Origin: Lunularia cruciata
Taxonomy: Eukaryota > Streptophyta > Marchantiopsida > Lunulariales > Lunulariaceae
NCBI GenBank assembly: GCA_948567375.1
Contig: OX419757.1
Location: 9,052,001 to 9,116,000, forward strand
Direction of reading: 5' to 3'
DNA length: 64,000 nt
This document shows positions 12,840-23,311 of the stretch, piece after piece (position 1 is the stretch's first letter; each line of letters opens with the position of its first letter). The translations under genes were made by a program, and so were the position numbers. A model generated the notes under the pieces. The model was not told the origin of the DNA. It worked only from the letters and a program-made list of their open reading frames with translations, and made no database searches.

Positions 12840-13224
12840 TCAACGAACTAAACTCATGTTTAGTTCGTCAGAATCATAAATCAGAGGAGAGGAGAAAACT
12901 CGGCATGGGAGAAAACCCACACAATATAACACAGTTCGCAACGAGAAAGAGAGTTTTTTTTCTAAAACTCGTGACATATTGTTACGGAATGAAAGCTGAG
13001 ACTGGAGATACCATAGTTCACCAAAAAATGGTTTGCGCAACACAAGTCCTGCTCGAATATATATAAATAGAGACGAAGATACACAAGTAGGGTAGAGTCA
13101 CTCTTCACCATAACTCTAAAGTGGTGACTAATGAGAGATGGTGAGCAAAGAATAAAGTGACTAAGGACTAATTCTCCTCGCTCACTAGGCACAAGGAGTA
13201 TTAGCTTGTGATACTTCATCAACA
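12840..13224 (-). repeat. Probable 3' LTR of a minus-strand Ty1/copia element
   Basis: The right edge is clear: on the minus strand a polypurine tract (13225-13240, ending gagggagag) is followed at 13224 by TGTTGATGAAG, the usual copia PPT/LTR junction. A TATA-like tatataaatag occurs inside (13056-13068 on the plus strand). The left edge is uncertain because no second LTR copy is present for comparison. Confidence 0.5.
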
Positions 13225-13240
13225 CTCTCCCTCAAGCTAA

Positions 13241-14760
13241 CGTCTATATCTTTGACTCCTATACGAGGTCTAAAATATTCAAATTTATCTCTAGGGAAAG
13301 CTTTGGTGAAAATATCAACAACTTGCTCATCTGTATGAATATAGTGCAGATCTATCTCCAGCCAATACCTTTTCTAGACTTTTCTAGAATGAAATGATAA
13401 TGGACCTCAATATGTTTGGTCCTTGCATGAAATACTGGATTGCTAGTAAGTTTAATATTACTGATGTTATCTCTGTATAGGATCATGAAATATATATCCC
13501 ATATCTTCAAATAAGGTGTGAAGCCAAATACATGGTAGCACACACATGTAGCAACAATAACACCCATATATTCAGCTTCTATTGATGATAAAGAAACAGG
13601 GGGTTGCTTCTTTGATGACCAACTAGTTGCAGAACTTCCAAGGTTAAAAAAATAACCTGATATTGATCTTTGATCTTGAGCACTTCCTGCCCAATCCGCA
13701 TCAGTAAAACCTTGTACAATGGGTAACACACCAGCTGAATAGTGAAGACCAAATTGAATGGTAAATTTCACATAACATACAATTCTTCAAACTGTACCAA
13801 GATGTGGCTTCCTTGGTGCTAGCACAAATTGACTCACTAGACCAACAGCGTATCTTAGATCTGGTCTAGTAAGAGTCAAATAAGTCACCTTCCAACAACA
13901 TGTCTGTACATAGTTGGATCAGCCAACAACTCACCATCTTTGGCAGTTAACTTAACAGAACTTGAGAGAGGAGTAGAAATAGGCTTACAAGCTATCATGC
14001 CAAAATTTTCCTACATGTTGAGAGAATATTGACACTGTAGTAACCAAATTTTATTTCCATCTTGAATAAACTCAATACCCAAGAAGTATTTGAGTTCTCC
14101 CAAGTCCTTCATGTCAAACTCTCCCTTCAACTGATCTTGTACTTGCTGAATGAGATCTTGACAACTACCACTAATGATCAGGTCATCAGCATAGATGATT
14201 AGCAAAACTATATTGCCACCAGCTTGTAGCATTTATAGAGAAGAATCTGAACTGCAAATTTGAAATCCAATAGATAAAAGATAGGAATTTATCTTAGCAT
14301 TCCAAGCTCATGGAGCTTGCTTAAATCCATAAAGAGACATTTTCAATTAGCAAACTTTGTTTGATATCTTGAATCTTCATATCCAAGTGGTTTGATCATA
14401 TAGACTTCCTCCTCCAAATCTCCATTGAGGAAACCATTGTTGAAGTCAATCTGATAGAGTGTCCACTTATTGAAAGTGCTCAATGTTGAGAGAATGCAAA
14501 TTGATGACATCATGGCAACAGGGCTGAAAGTCTCATCAAAGTCAATTCCATATTGTTGTGTTTTTTCCTTTTGACACAAGCCTTGCCTTGTACCTACTCA
14601 CTGAACCATCAAAATTCCTCTTCACTTTAAAAATCCACATGAAGTGAATTGCCTTCTTACCAAGAGGCAAATCAACCAATTCGCTTATTTCTTGGTGATA
14701 TAGTGCTATAACTTCAAGCTCCATGGCTTGCACCCAATCTTCATGATGCATTTCTTCCTC
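13241..14760 (-). pseudogene. Ty1/copia reverse transcriptase and RNase H remnant
   Basis: From right to left: the RT N-terminal region (WVQAMELEVIALYHQEI, 14.75 kb), the RT core (TFSPVAMMSSI; FNNGFLNGDLEEEVYM, about 14.4-14.56 kb), the catalytic box YADDLIISG (about 14.17 kb), KDLGELKYFLGIEF (about 14.1 kb), and RNase H (FTDADWAGSAQDQRSISGY, then SSIEAEYMGV) at 13352-13771. Order and motifs are those of Ty1/copia pol. Stops and frameshifts separate the pieces. A probable 3' LTR follows at 13224, and the gag-protease-integrase half is probably the remnant at 18.1-20.2 kb. Confidence 0.9.
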
Positions 14761-15699
14761 AAGATAATTTGGTTCTCTCTCTTGTTATAGTGTTCCAAGC
14801 ATAGGAGAAACCCAAGAGAAACACAAGGCTTCATCCCTCAATACTCAAATATCCCAAAGGATCACCTTGTCTTTATTATATAGCAAAGACAATCCACTCA
14901 AAGCGAGCTACACCCTTGGTTCAGATACATGGATTGGTGACATGTCAGAAAGCTCCACCGTTAGATTAGCTGCATGGATTGGTGACATGTAGATCCTTGT
15001 CCTATTTGGTTGGTCAAACAAGTTTAACCGAAGGGAATCTTTGGAGAATCTTCCTATAAGAAGCTCAAAATAGCATGGAAAGCTCCCAAAAGGCCAAAGG
15101 AAGAAGGGGTAGGGTGGAGTAGAAGGAAAAACCTTCATTTCCAAGGGGAGAGAATTTTTCATTTTTCAAGGCCTAATTCATCCGTTTAGACCTCCAAAAT
15201 TGACTTTGAAGTTTTCAAAGAGTTTTAGGTTTCTACCCTATTAGTGGAAGTACTCTTTTGGTGACGCCTCTATCTGATCTACTTAGAACATCATATATAA
15301 CATCCCTCAAGATACTACCAAACCAATTTCCACCTCTAGTTAATATGTCTAGCCAATTTCAACCTCTAGTTATATCAACTCACAAGCTTTTGTTTGAAGG
15401 TTTTGTTATGACATTTGGAAGTGGAGAATGGAAGATAACATTGAGAGCATGAATAGTTGCAAAGAGAAAGCACACATGTATGCTTTACCTTATCCAAGGA
15501 AAAAAAATTGAGAATTTGGTGATAGCTAATGTGGTTTCAAAAAATCCATCAACACTATTTGCATCAAAGATTTGTACATCTTGGTGAAGGAGTTACATGC
15601 AAGAAATATACTCTTGGGCTTGACAAAATTTGAGTTAGATTTCTATGAAACCTATATAATAAAAAAAAAAAGGTGGTCAATTTCAATTTAAAAGTTTGA

Positions 15700-17560
15700 C
15701 AAAGCAAAACCAAGAAGTTGGAGATGGTACACACCAATGTATGGGGTCTAGCACAAGAGCTTTTGTAAGGAGGCAATAGGTACTTTGTCACTATTATTGA
15801 TGATGCAACCAAAAGACTTGGGTCTATGCTATCCATGAAAGATTAGAAGTTTTCAATGTGTTCAAATTGGGGAAAAAAATTGTTGAGAAAGATATAGACT
15901 GTTAGATCAAAGCACTAAATCTGACAATGGACTAGAATATACAAGTCAAGCATTTTCTAAATTCCTAAGCCAAGAACACATTCACAACATCAAGATGGTT
16001 CAAAGAACACCCCAAGAAAATGGCTAGCTGAAATGATGAATCAAACAATCTTGGAATGAGCAAGATGTATGAGAATACATGCAAGATTACCACTCATTTT
16101 CTGGGCAGCAATAGTTGATACAAATGTTTTCCTTATCTAGAAGGTTGTCTAGTGCACTCAATTAAAAATCTCTTGAGGAAGCATGGACAAGTAAGAAGGT
16201 AAATTATTCCTTCTTAAGAGTATTTGGCTGTTTACATACTCCTTGATTGACAAGAAGGATAGGAAGAAACTGGACATAAAATCTCAAAAGTGAACTTTCA
16301 CTAGTTATGTACGGGAGTGATGAATATGGTTATTGGCCCTAGGACATTGAAAATAAAAATTCATAAGGAGTAGGAATGTGATATTCCATGAGAGTAAGAT
16401 CATGAAGATGTGCAACAAGCAATGACTGAACCAGAGTATGCTGATTTGGATATTGAGTCCAAGAAGATATTTTGAAGATCCACTTGCTCCTCAAGATCAA
16501 ATTCATGAGAAATTCAACTAGCATGAAGAATCTAGTGACCAAGAAGGTCAAAAAGAGGACCACAAGGAACTTGAGCAGCAAAAGATTCCAATACCAAGGA
16601 TATAAAAAAGATGGAGAAAACCAAAGGTAATTTTTGATCCATCTACAAATATAATTTTGAATCATGTCTTGTATGAAAATTTTGGGGAGCTAGGGACATG
16701 CCCAAAAGGTAGAAATGATACCTCTTCTATGAAATGGGATTATAAGATGAAATTGCTTTTCTAAAATAAGACATGGGAGTTGACAAGACTACTTTTTGAC
16801 AAAAAGGCCTTGCTAAACAAATGTGTATTCAAAATCAAGATAAAAGCAGATGGGAGCATAAGACACATGAGAAGGCTTGTTGTCAAAGGTTTTTCTTAGA
16901 AGGAAGGAGTCAACTATAGTGAGATTTTTGCACCAGTAGTGAAGATGACATCCATTAGGGTGTTATTGAATATAGTTATTGTGGAGGATCTTCATCTAGA
17001 ACAAATCAATGTTAAGACAACATTTCTTCATGGTGCTCTTGATGAAGAATTGTGCATGGTACAGCCAATGGGTTTTACAGCAAAAGGAAAGGAATATCTA
17101 GTTTTTCGTTTGAGGAAGAGTCTGTATGGGCTAAAACAAGCCCCACAACAATTGTACTCACAATCTGATAATTTCATGCAAGAAAAAGGTTTAACAAGAT
17201 GTGAAGCTGATCATTGTATTTATTTGAGAGATTTTGGTGAGGGAGAAATTTTATGTCTCTCTTTATATGTGGATGATATACTCATAGCTAGCTCTAATAT
17301 AAAGAGGATTGTAGATTTGAAAAAATACTGAAATCTAAATTCTTTATGAAAGATTTAGGTGAAACTAAGAAGATACTTGGCATGAATATTGTTCAAGATA
17401 GGAAGAACAAGAAGTGTGGCTGTCACAAGAAGACTATGTGAAGAAGGTGTTGAAGAGATTCAACATGCATAATGCAAGACCAGTATCAACTCCTCTTAAA
17501 AGACATTTCAACCTCTCAAAAGACATATGTATCTGCTAACATTCCCCATAGCTTACTTGT
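15700..17560 (+). pseudogene. Ty1/copia integrase and reverse transcriptase remnant (opposite strand)
   Basis: The integrase core is recognisable at about 15.72-16.05 kb (VWGLAQ..., YFVTIIDDATK, then KSDNGLEYTSQAFSKFL) and RT at about 16.78-17.45 kb (SEIFAPVVKMTSIRVLL, KTTFLHGALDEELCMVQP, LYGLKQAP, YVDDILIASS). Many stops and frameshifts show it is dead. Gag and RNase H are not recognisable. It lies between two minus-strand copia halves that together would make one element, so it may be a nested insertion of about 3.3 kb (roughly 14.8-18.1 kb). I could not identify its LTRs. Confidence 0.85.
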
Positions 17561-18099
17561 ACTAGTAACCCAAGTTCAAACAAACTGATGAAGTAGAGTT
17601 ATAGTGTTTTTTTTACATTGTCAATTAGAAGCTAAGAGCTTTGGTGGATATTGATGTCTTTCACATTAATTTGAAAGGGGAGTTTTGTCGAGCATTCTCT
17701 CACTATTTGCAAAAGAGCATGATCTCTTGATTGATGTTTGAAACTTGAAGATTGAATTAAAGTTTGGCAAAGTGGCAATGCCCTTTGAATAGGCTATATT
17801 GTTCTATTGTAAACAGAGTCCTACATAATATGAACATGGTGGATTAATTTTGGTCGGTACAGAAACACTTGAGTGTTGTATCAAGAAGTGGCAAGAGATT
17901 TTAGACAAGGAGACAAAGCTGTTCTATCTTGTGATAAATCAGTAATTTTCTCAGTATGTAAGCATTTGACCTAGTCTAGTGGAACTAGCATCTGCACAAG
18001 GATGTAGCACACATTGGGTGAACCTCGATAACAAATGTGTGTCTCTTTTGTGATTATTTCTTGTGTTTATGTTTGATTGAGCAGGATGATTCTTGACAG

Positions 18100-20240
18100 T
18101 ACTAGCCTATGGAATAGAATTATTACTTGGACCAATCAAAGGGGTAGAGGGTGTTTTAATTGTTAAATCACATGCACAACTTGTAGGAGCATGATACAAA
18201 GATTTTAACTCCTCAAATACAACATCTTTATTGATGATTAAAATAATTAAAATCAGTATTATAACACCTATATCCTTTGGAATCTGAGACATATCCAAGA
18301 AAGACACATTTTTTGTTTAGGATCTAGCTTTTGTCTCTTCTCATCAGGGACATGAACAAAGAAAATACAACCAAACACCCTCAGATTTGATAAATCAGGT
18401 TTCTTACTTGTAAGACCATGAAAAGGTGTCACTTTGTACACCAATGCAATAGGAGATTGATTCATCAAGTAAATTGGACAATTAACTTCTTCTGCCCAAT
18501 AAAACTTGGGCATTGCCTTCTCATTGAGCATGGCTCTTGCAAGTTCAGCAATATGTATGTTGTTTCTTCTGCTCAGCAACTCCATTTGGTTGAGGCATGT
18601 AACTCAAGTAACTTCATGTTTGATACCTTGCTCATGTAGAAAAATATCAAACTGATTTGAAATAAACCCTCTTCCTCCATCAGAACATAGACAAAGGATA
18701 CTATAATCATATTTCTTCTCCACAAGCTGCTTATATATTTGAAAAACTGAAAGGACATCTGATTTTTCTTTCTAAAAGTAGAGTTGTGTATATCTTGAAA
18801 CGTCATCAATAAATGAGACAAAATATTTAGAGCTTGTTGACTCTTTTCTGATGCAGTCCAAACATCAGTGTGTATCATTTCTACAACAGTTGAGGCCCTG
18901 GTACCATGATGCTTAAAAGCCTGTCTAGCTTCTTTACCAAATTGACAAACATCACAAATTGACAAGCCTCACCCCCTATAGGCAAAGGATCAGAAAATAT
19001 TGGAAGCTCTATAACCAAATCGGAGATAGGTAGCACCTTTAATCTCTATAGGTTCATATAACCTAACTCTTTATGCCACATCTCAAGATCTGAAAAATCA
19101 GTCAAGCCATGAATAACTATGGGAATCTTGATGTCTAATTTAAACATCCTTCCAATTTTTTATCCAAGTTTGCATCCTATAGGGATAGCAAATTTCTCAT
19201 ACTTGTCTACAAACACACCATCTTGGTTAAAAATAACCTGAAAACCCTTCTCAATAATCTGGCCAACAAAAACTAAGCTCTTGGTGATTGTAGGTACATG
19301 AAGGACTTCTCTTAAACCACTAAAAATTCATAGATTGATATGAGAAAGGGATAGTGCCATATGAGTAATAAGATGTTCAATATCATCACCTGTATTCACA
19401 AACAATAATTCAGATAATGGTTCTTTAGAATTGAAAATGTTAGCCTGATGGGTCATATGGTTGGAGGACCCTGAGTCGATGAAACACTCATCTTTACTCT
19501 TGGTCATCAATGCAACAATAGGTGAATGATAGATGATATTCTGAATAGGAATCCTTCTCCATATAGCTTTGTTGGGGAAGTTTACATGTTCAAATATCAG
19601 CTTGCTTCTTATAACAAGTCTTCTCATAATGAGACTTTTATTTAGAGTACTTGCAGAGTCTCTTCGTTGTGGACTTGCCTTATGTTGCATATTGTCTTTG
19701 TGAGGATTGACCTCCAACAATAGCACATCCATGAAGAGACCTTCCACGTCCTTTGCCTCTTGCACGACCTCTGCCAACAAATAGAGCCTGATCTTGAGCA
19801 AAAAGACCATTGCCATCACCTTGCAGCCCCATCTCTTTAGAGACTAACATTGGAACTAGCTTGTACACCAATAGAACCTCCATTGTCTTTGTGAGGATTG
19901 AACTCCACCAACAGCACCTCCATGAAGAGAACTTCCACGTCCTCTACTTCTTGCACAACCTCTCCCAACGAATAGAACCAAATCTTGAGCAAAAAGATCA
20001 TTGCAATCACCTTGCAGCCGTATCTCTTTAGAGACTAACATTGGAACTAGCTTGTCAAATAAAAGATAAGTATCTCTAGTGGCTATAGATGTCTTAAAAG
20101 GTTTATACTCCTTTGCTAGACCTTGAATAGTATGAAGAATCAAATCATCATCCTTAACCTTAACTCCAATGCTATTCAGCTGCTCAACCAGACCATGAAT
20201 ATGATCAACATAATCAGTTATAATTTTTTGTGTTAATTAG
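18100..20240 (-). pseudogene. Ty1/copia Gag, protease and integrase remnant
   Basis: From right to left: Gag C-terminal part (LNSIGVKVKDDDLILHTIQG, about 20.1 kb), the protease site region CFIDSGSSNHMTH (about 19.45 kb), integrase zinc region and core start (ICDVCQFGKEARQAF, EMIHTDVW, 18.85-18.96 kb), then the integrase C-terminal part (RAMLNEKAMPKFYWAEEV; LRVFGCIFFVHVP, 18.27-18.55 kb). Stops and frameshifts interrupt it. RT and RNase H are missing here but present on the same strand at 13.2-14.8 kb. Confidence 0.85.
19691..20056. repeat. About 191-bp tandem duplication in copia gag
   Basis: Two similar copies start at 19691 and 19882. Both carry the attgtctttgtgaggattga opening and end in the region encoding KLVPMLVSKE. 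The copies differ at many sites, so the duplication is old. Confidence 0.8.
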
Positions 20241-21715
20241 ATTTTGGCATGATGGTACATTTTTGTATTATTCTTGGTTTACAATTTTCTTTCAATCCAT
20301 TTAGTTTGTTGCCGAGTGTGTCACATTCGCTTACTTTGCCATTTCTTTGTATGAGGTGACTCTTTGTTTTCAATACACATTGCTTCATAAATTCTTTACA
20401 TGTAGTTATAGGTGATTGATATGTAATACATGTTAGTTATGAATTACACTTAATTTATTTTTTTGCATATAATTTTCAATCAATTTAACTTTTATTTTAT
20501 TTCTATTTCATCTATATTTATATACATTTCATGAGTTTTAGATCTCTTGTTCAAGGAACAGCTTATGTCCTCATATATCCATATCTAATAGACTATAGTT
20601 ACTTTATTGTTTGAATTTACATCATCACCCCTACATCATGATCTTAAGTTTTAGTTCCATGAACTCAGGGTTGTGTAACTTGCATTGAAGTGTCATGTGT
20701 TATGTTTGAAGTTGACTTCAATTGTTTAGAAGTTTTTAAATAAGAAGATCAAATATATAAAATTTATCTTACTGATGTTTTCAATGAATATGAAAGTCTT
20801 GAATTAAACATTCAATACTCAAAAAGGATTTGACCTTCACCAAAATGAAGTAATTCTCTTTATCTAAATCCCAATTTTTCTCTTGTCATCCCAAAGACAC
20901 ATAAATATCAATACTACATGATTAGGTACAAGGATCTACATTCCTACATCCTTGTCTCAATTAACCTTCACATGTATTGTAATTTGTCCTTCTAAGATTC
21001 AATCCATTTTATTTTCTATCCTAGACATGTGCAAATTTCCTTACGTTGGACACGGTTGATGCATTGTTCCCATGGTTGACTCAATCTACCAATTCAAATG
21101 CATTAAGTTTAGGGAAAACCTAGATTTACACCCACCCTTGCTAGGCAAATATCCCTTGCACTATACCATGCATGTCACTTTTTTGTTTTTCTTGACCCAC
21201 AATCCCTCAAACATCAAAAAAGTATTAGAATCATCACCAGATGAACATGTTTATGCTTTGCTTGAAGAGGCTGAGGCCAACATTAACACTTTTACATATA
21301 CATAGAGGTATATAGTCTCTTGAAAATGCTTCAAGAAGAGCAAGACAGGCAAAACTTGCAAAGTTTGGCTTGTTTGTGCAAAAACATGCTAATCACCGCT
21401 CTAACATATCACTACTATGAGAAGGATGTCTGCCTAGGCTCACCCTAAATTTATTTTTCTAGAGGACTCGCATTAGTGTTTGGGAGATCTGGTAGAAGTG
21501 TTTAATCCAACTTACACTATGTATGATTGCAAAGTATAGTAGGATGAGAGGACATGGTATCCTTGCCTTGTGCAACATGCCACACACCTTATAGTAAACA
21601 TCAAAATAGAAAATGAGATTGACCAAGATGACTGAACTTCATATGATGTTAGACACAAGTGATGCAAATGCACTGAGAGAAAGTGAGAATGGACCATATG
21701 GACTTCAATCTACTA
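20241..21715. other. No gene seen
   Basis: AT-rich spacer. A plus frame at 21072-21305 (77 codons) has no recognisable domain. Confidence 0.5.
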
Positions 21716-21750
21716 TCAATTTAAGACCAAATGGTGTAGTCTTAAATTGA
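21716..21750. repeat. Perfect 12-bp inverted repeat
   Basis: tcaatttaagac (21716-21727) is the exact reverse complement of gtcttaaattga (21739-21750), with an 11-nt spacer. It lies 11 bp left of the ATAG duplication flanking the large retroelement. Confidence 0.85.
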
Positions 21751-21764
21751 TATGTTAGATATAG

Positions 21765-21870
21765 TGTCGTGCGTATATACATCGCTACACAACATACATC
21801 GCTGTCAACATCATACACTATCAAAGCACAACTCACACATAAGTCATACATAGACTCTAAAGTGCCACAA
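21765..21870 (-). repeat. Terminal repeat B2 (106 bp)
   Basis: Differs from B1 (22327-22432) at one base. In coding direction it begins TTGTGGCAC directly after A2 and ends CGACA at the element border. In LTR terms it corresponds to U3, here placed outside the R-U5 part. Confidence 0.85.
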
Positions 21871-22324
21871 TAATCAGATTGCTTAACATTCTCAACTCAA
21901 CTCAACTCAACTCAGATCAGTACTTGATCTGTCACTCTATAAACTGCCAACAACTGGGCACTGATTACAGTCAAGCCACACCCACTCAAGCATAGAGAAT
22001 CCAGGTGACGCTCGCCGGCCTCTGTCCACCATAGCCAAGAACTCGAAGGCTCAACATCAGAGAAGTGAGCTCTCTGGAGCTCACTTCGAAACTATACCCC
22101 CTGGACTCGAGCTAGCCCTGAAACCCTAACGGTCCCGCTGACGGCACACTCGACGGTGCAAACGGTGCAAAGTGACGGTGGGCCCCACCGTGAAGTCAGT
22201 ACCCCGAACACAAAATCTAACTGTCGGAAAGTAGTCCCTGAGAAACAGCTAGAATAACTCTAACTACCATCACTGGAACTCCAGTGTCCGAGCATCTAGA
22301 TGCGGAACTACAAATGGCGTGACA
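21871..22324 (-). repeat. Repeat A2 (454 bp)
   Basis: Second copy of A1 (31265-31706). It has one extra ctcaa unit and one extra 9-bp unit (caaacggtg type) and lacks the last two bases (CA) of A1 at its B2 junction. In LTR terms it corresponds to R-U5. Confidence 0.85.
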
Positions 22325-22326
22325 GC

Positions 22327-22432
22327 TGTCGTGCGTATATACATCACTACACAACATACATCGCTGTCAACATCATACACTATCAAAGCACAACTCACAC
22401 ATAAGTCATACATAGACTCTAAAGTGCCACAA
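22327..22432 (-). repeat. Repeat B1 (106 bp)
   Basis: Directly follows the polypurine tract in coding direction. It is joined to A2 through a GC dinucleotide, forming the palindrome GACAGCTGTC at the junction. PPT-B1-A2 has the form of a complete 562-bp LTR (U3-R-U5). Confidence 0.85.
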
Positions 22433-22446
22433 TCGCCCCCCTAGCT
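22433..22446 (-). promoter_or_regulatory. Polypurine tract
   Basis: On the minus strand ctagggggcga stands immediately before TTGTGGCAC of B1. This is the expected plus-strand primer position at the start of U3 in an LTR-type element. Confidence 0.65.
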
Positions 22447-22600
22447 GGCGGTTAGGTCCCTCTAACTCCAGATAGCCATCTACTCTAAGTATATGGTATA
22501 CCCTCTAATGGGCAAAGATCAGGAGGCCGGGTGCTATGGAGCCCCATCGTTAGTCGCATGTCTGCAATCTATACCATATAAAGAATGAACTAGCTATAGG

Positions 22601-23308
22601 TCAAGTACATCTAGGACATAACCATTGTCCCTGAGGAACCACCGTGAGGGGAGGAGTCATACATGCCATATGCCATCCTCTCGAACAGCTATCACACACT
22701 AACATAGTAGCAGCTCCACCAGAAGAGCCACATAACATACACCTCAAGCCTGCACGTACAAGTGCCAAGCTTGGGTCCATAGTACCATCAATGTTTGGAA
22801 GGTTGCATGGCGCACAATTGCGCACATGATCCTTCCAAACAACACCATCACGTCCTTCTAACACAAGGACTCCAGATGGCAAAACCTCACGCACTCTCAA
22901 GATAGTGCGGCCTGTAGAAACATCAAGTGTCGTCGGTGCTGTCTGCTGTAGATATACATAGTCGCCTGGATGAAATCGACGGATCGAGGGTCTATAACCT
23001 CCTCCTCGAATGGTAGCATAGCATAAAGTATAACCTCCTCCTCGAATGGTAGCATAGCATAAAGTATCTCTATGTTGAGCAATTGCCAAGTTCTCAAAGG
23101 CCATCGGCATCACTCTCCAAAAGATCTCTGCCCGCTGAGAACATGCGCTCATCCATACATCCGGGTCATCCAAGTCCAAAACTACAGTAGCATCTTGACA
23201 AATGGCTGCAGGTAAATCTGGATCTCGTCCATAGAGTAGAAAGTATGGAGAGAAGGATGCTAAGGAGGCTTGCCGGCTGAACCGATAGCCCATGGCCAAC
23301 CAAGGTAA
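22601..23308 (-). CDS. Element polyprotein: integrase C-terminal part and PHD finger
   Basis: In frame with the integrase core but after the TAG at 23309-23311. The first 190 residues continue the integrase (FSPYFLLYGRDPDLP, the usual gypsy segment after the catalytic E; FHPGDYVYLQ, then a C-terminal barrel-like segment). The last 45 residues are a PHD finger with full Cys4-His-Cys3 spacing: CMLC, CDSC, GWH, AC, CPRC at about 22604-22740. PHD fingers bind histone H3 tails, so it may take the place of the chromodomain of chromoviruses in choosing targets (inference). A 36-bp tandem duplication at 22993-23064 repeats 12 residues (LCYATIRGGGY region) in frame. The stop at 22601-22603 ends the polyprotein. 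Confidence 0.88.
   Translation of the reverse strand, partial: LPWLAMGYRFSRQASLASFSPYFLLYGRDPDLPAAICQDATVVLDLDDPDVWMSACSQRAEIFWRVMPMAFENLAIAQHRDTLCYATIRGGGYTLCYATIRGGGYRPSIRRFHPGDYVYLQQTAPTTLDVSTGRTILRVREVLPSGVLVLEGRDGVVWKDHVRNCAPCNLPNIDGTMDPSLALVRAGLRCMLCGSSGGAATMLVCDSCSRGWHMACMTPPLTVVPQGQWLCPRCT
22993..23064. repeat. 36-bp perfect tandem duplication
   Basis: Two identical 36-bp units (22993-23028 and 23029-23064) within the integrase C-terminal region. The reading frame is kept. Confidence 0.95.
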
Positions 23309-23311
23309 CTA

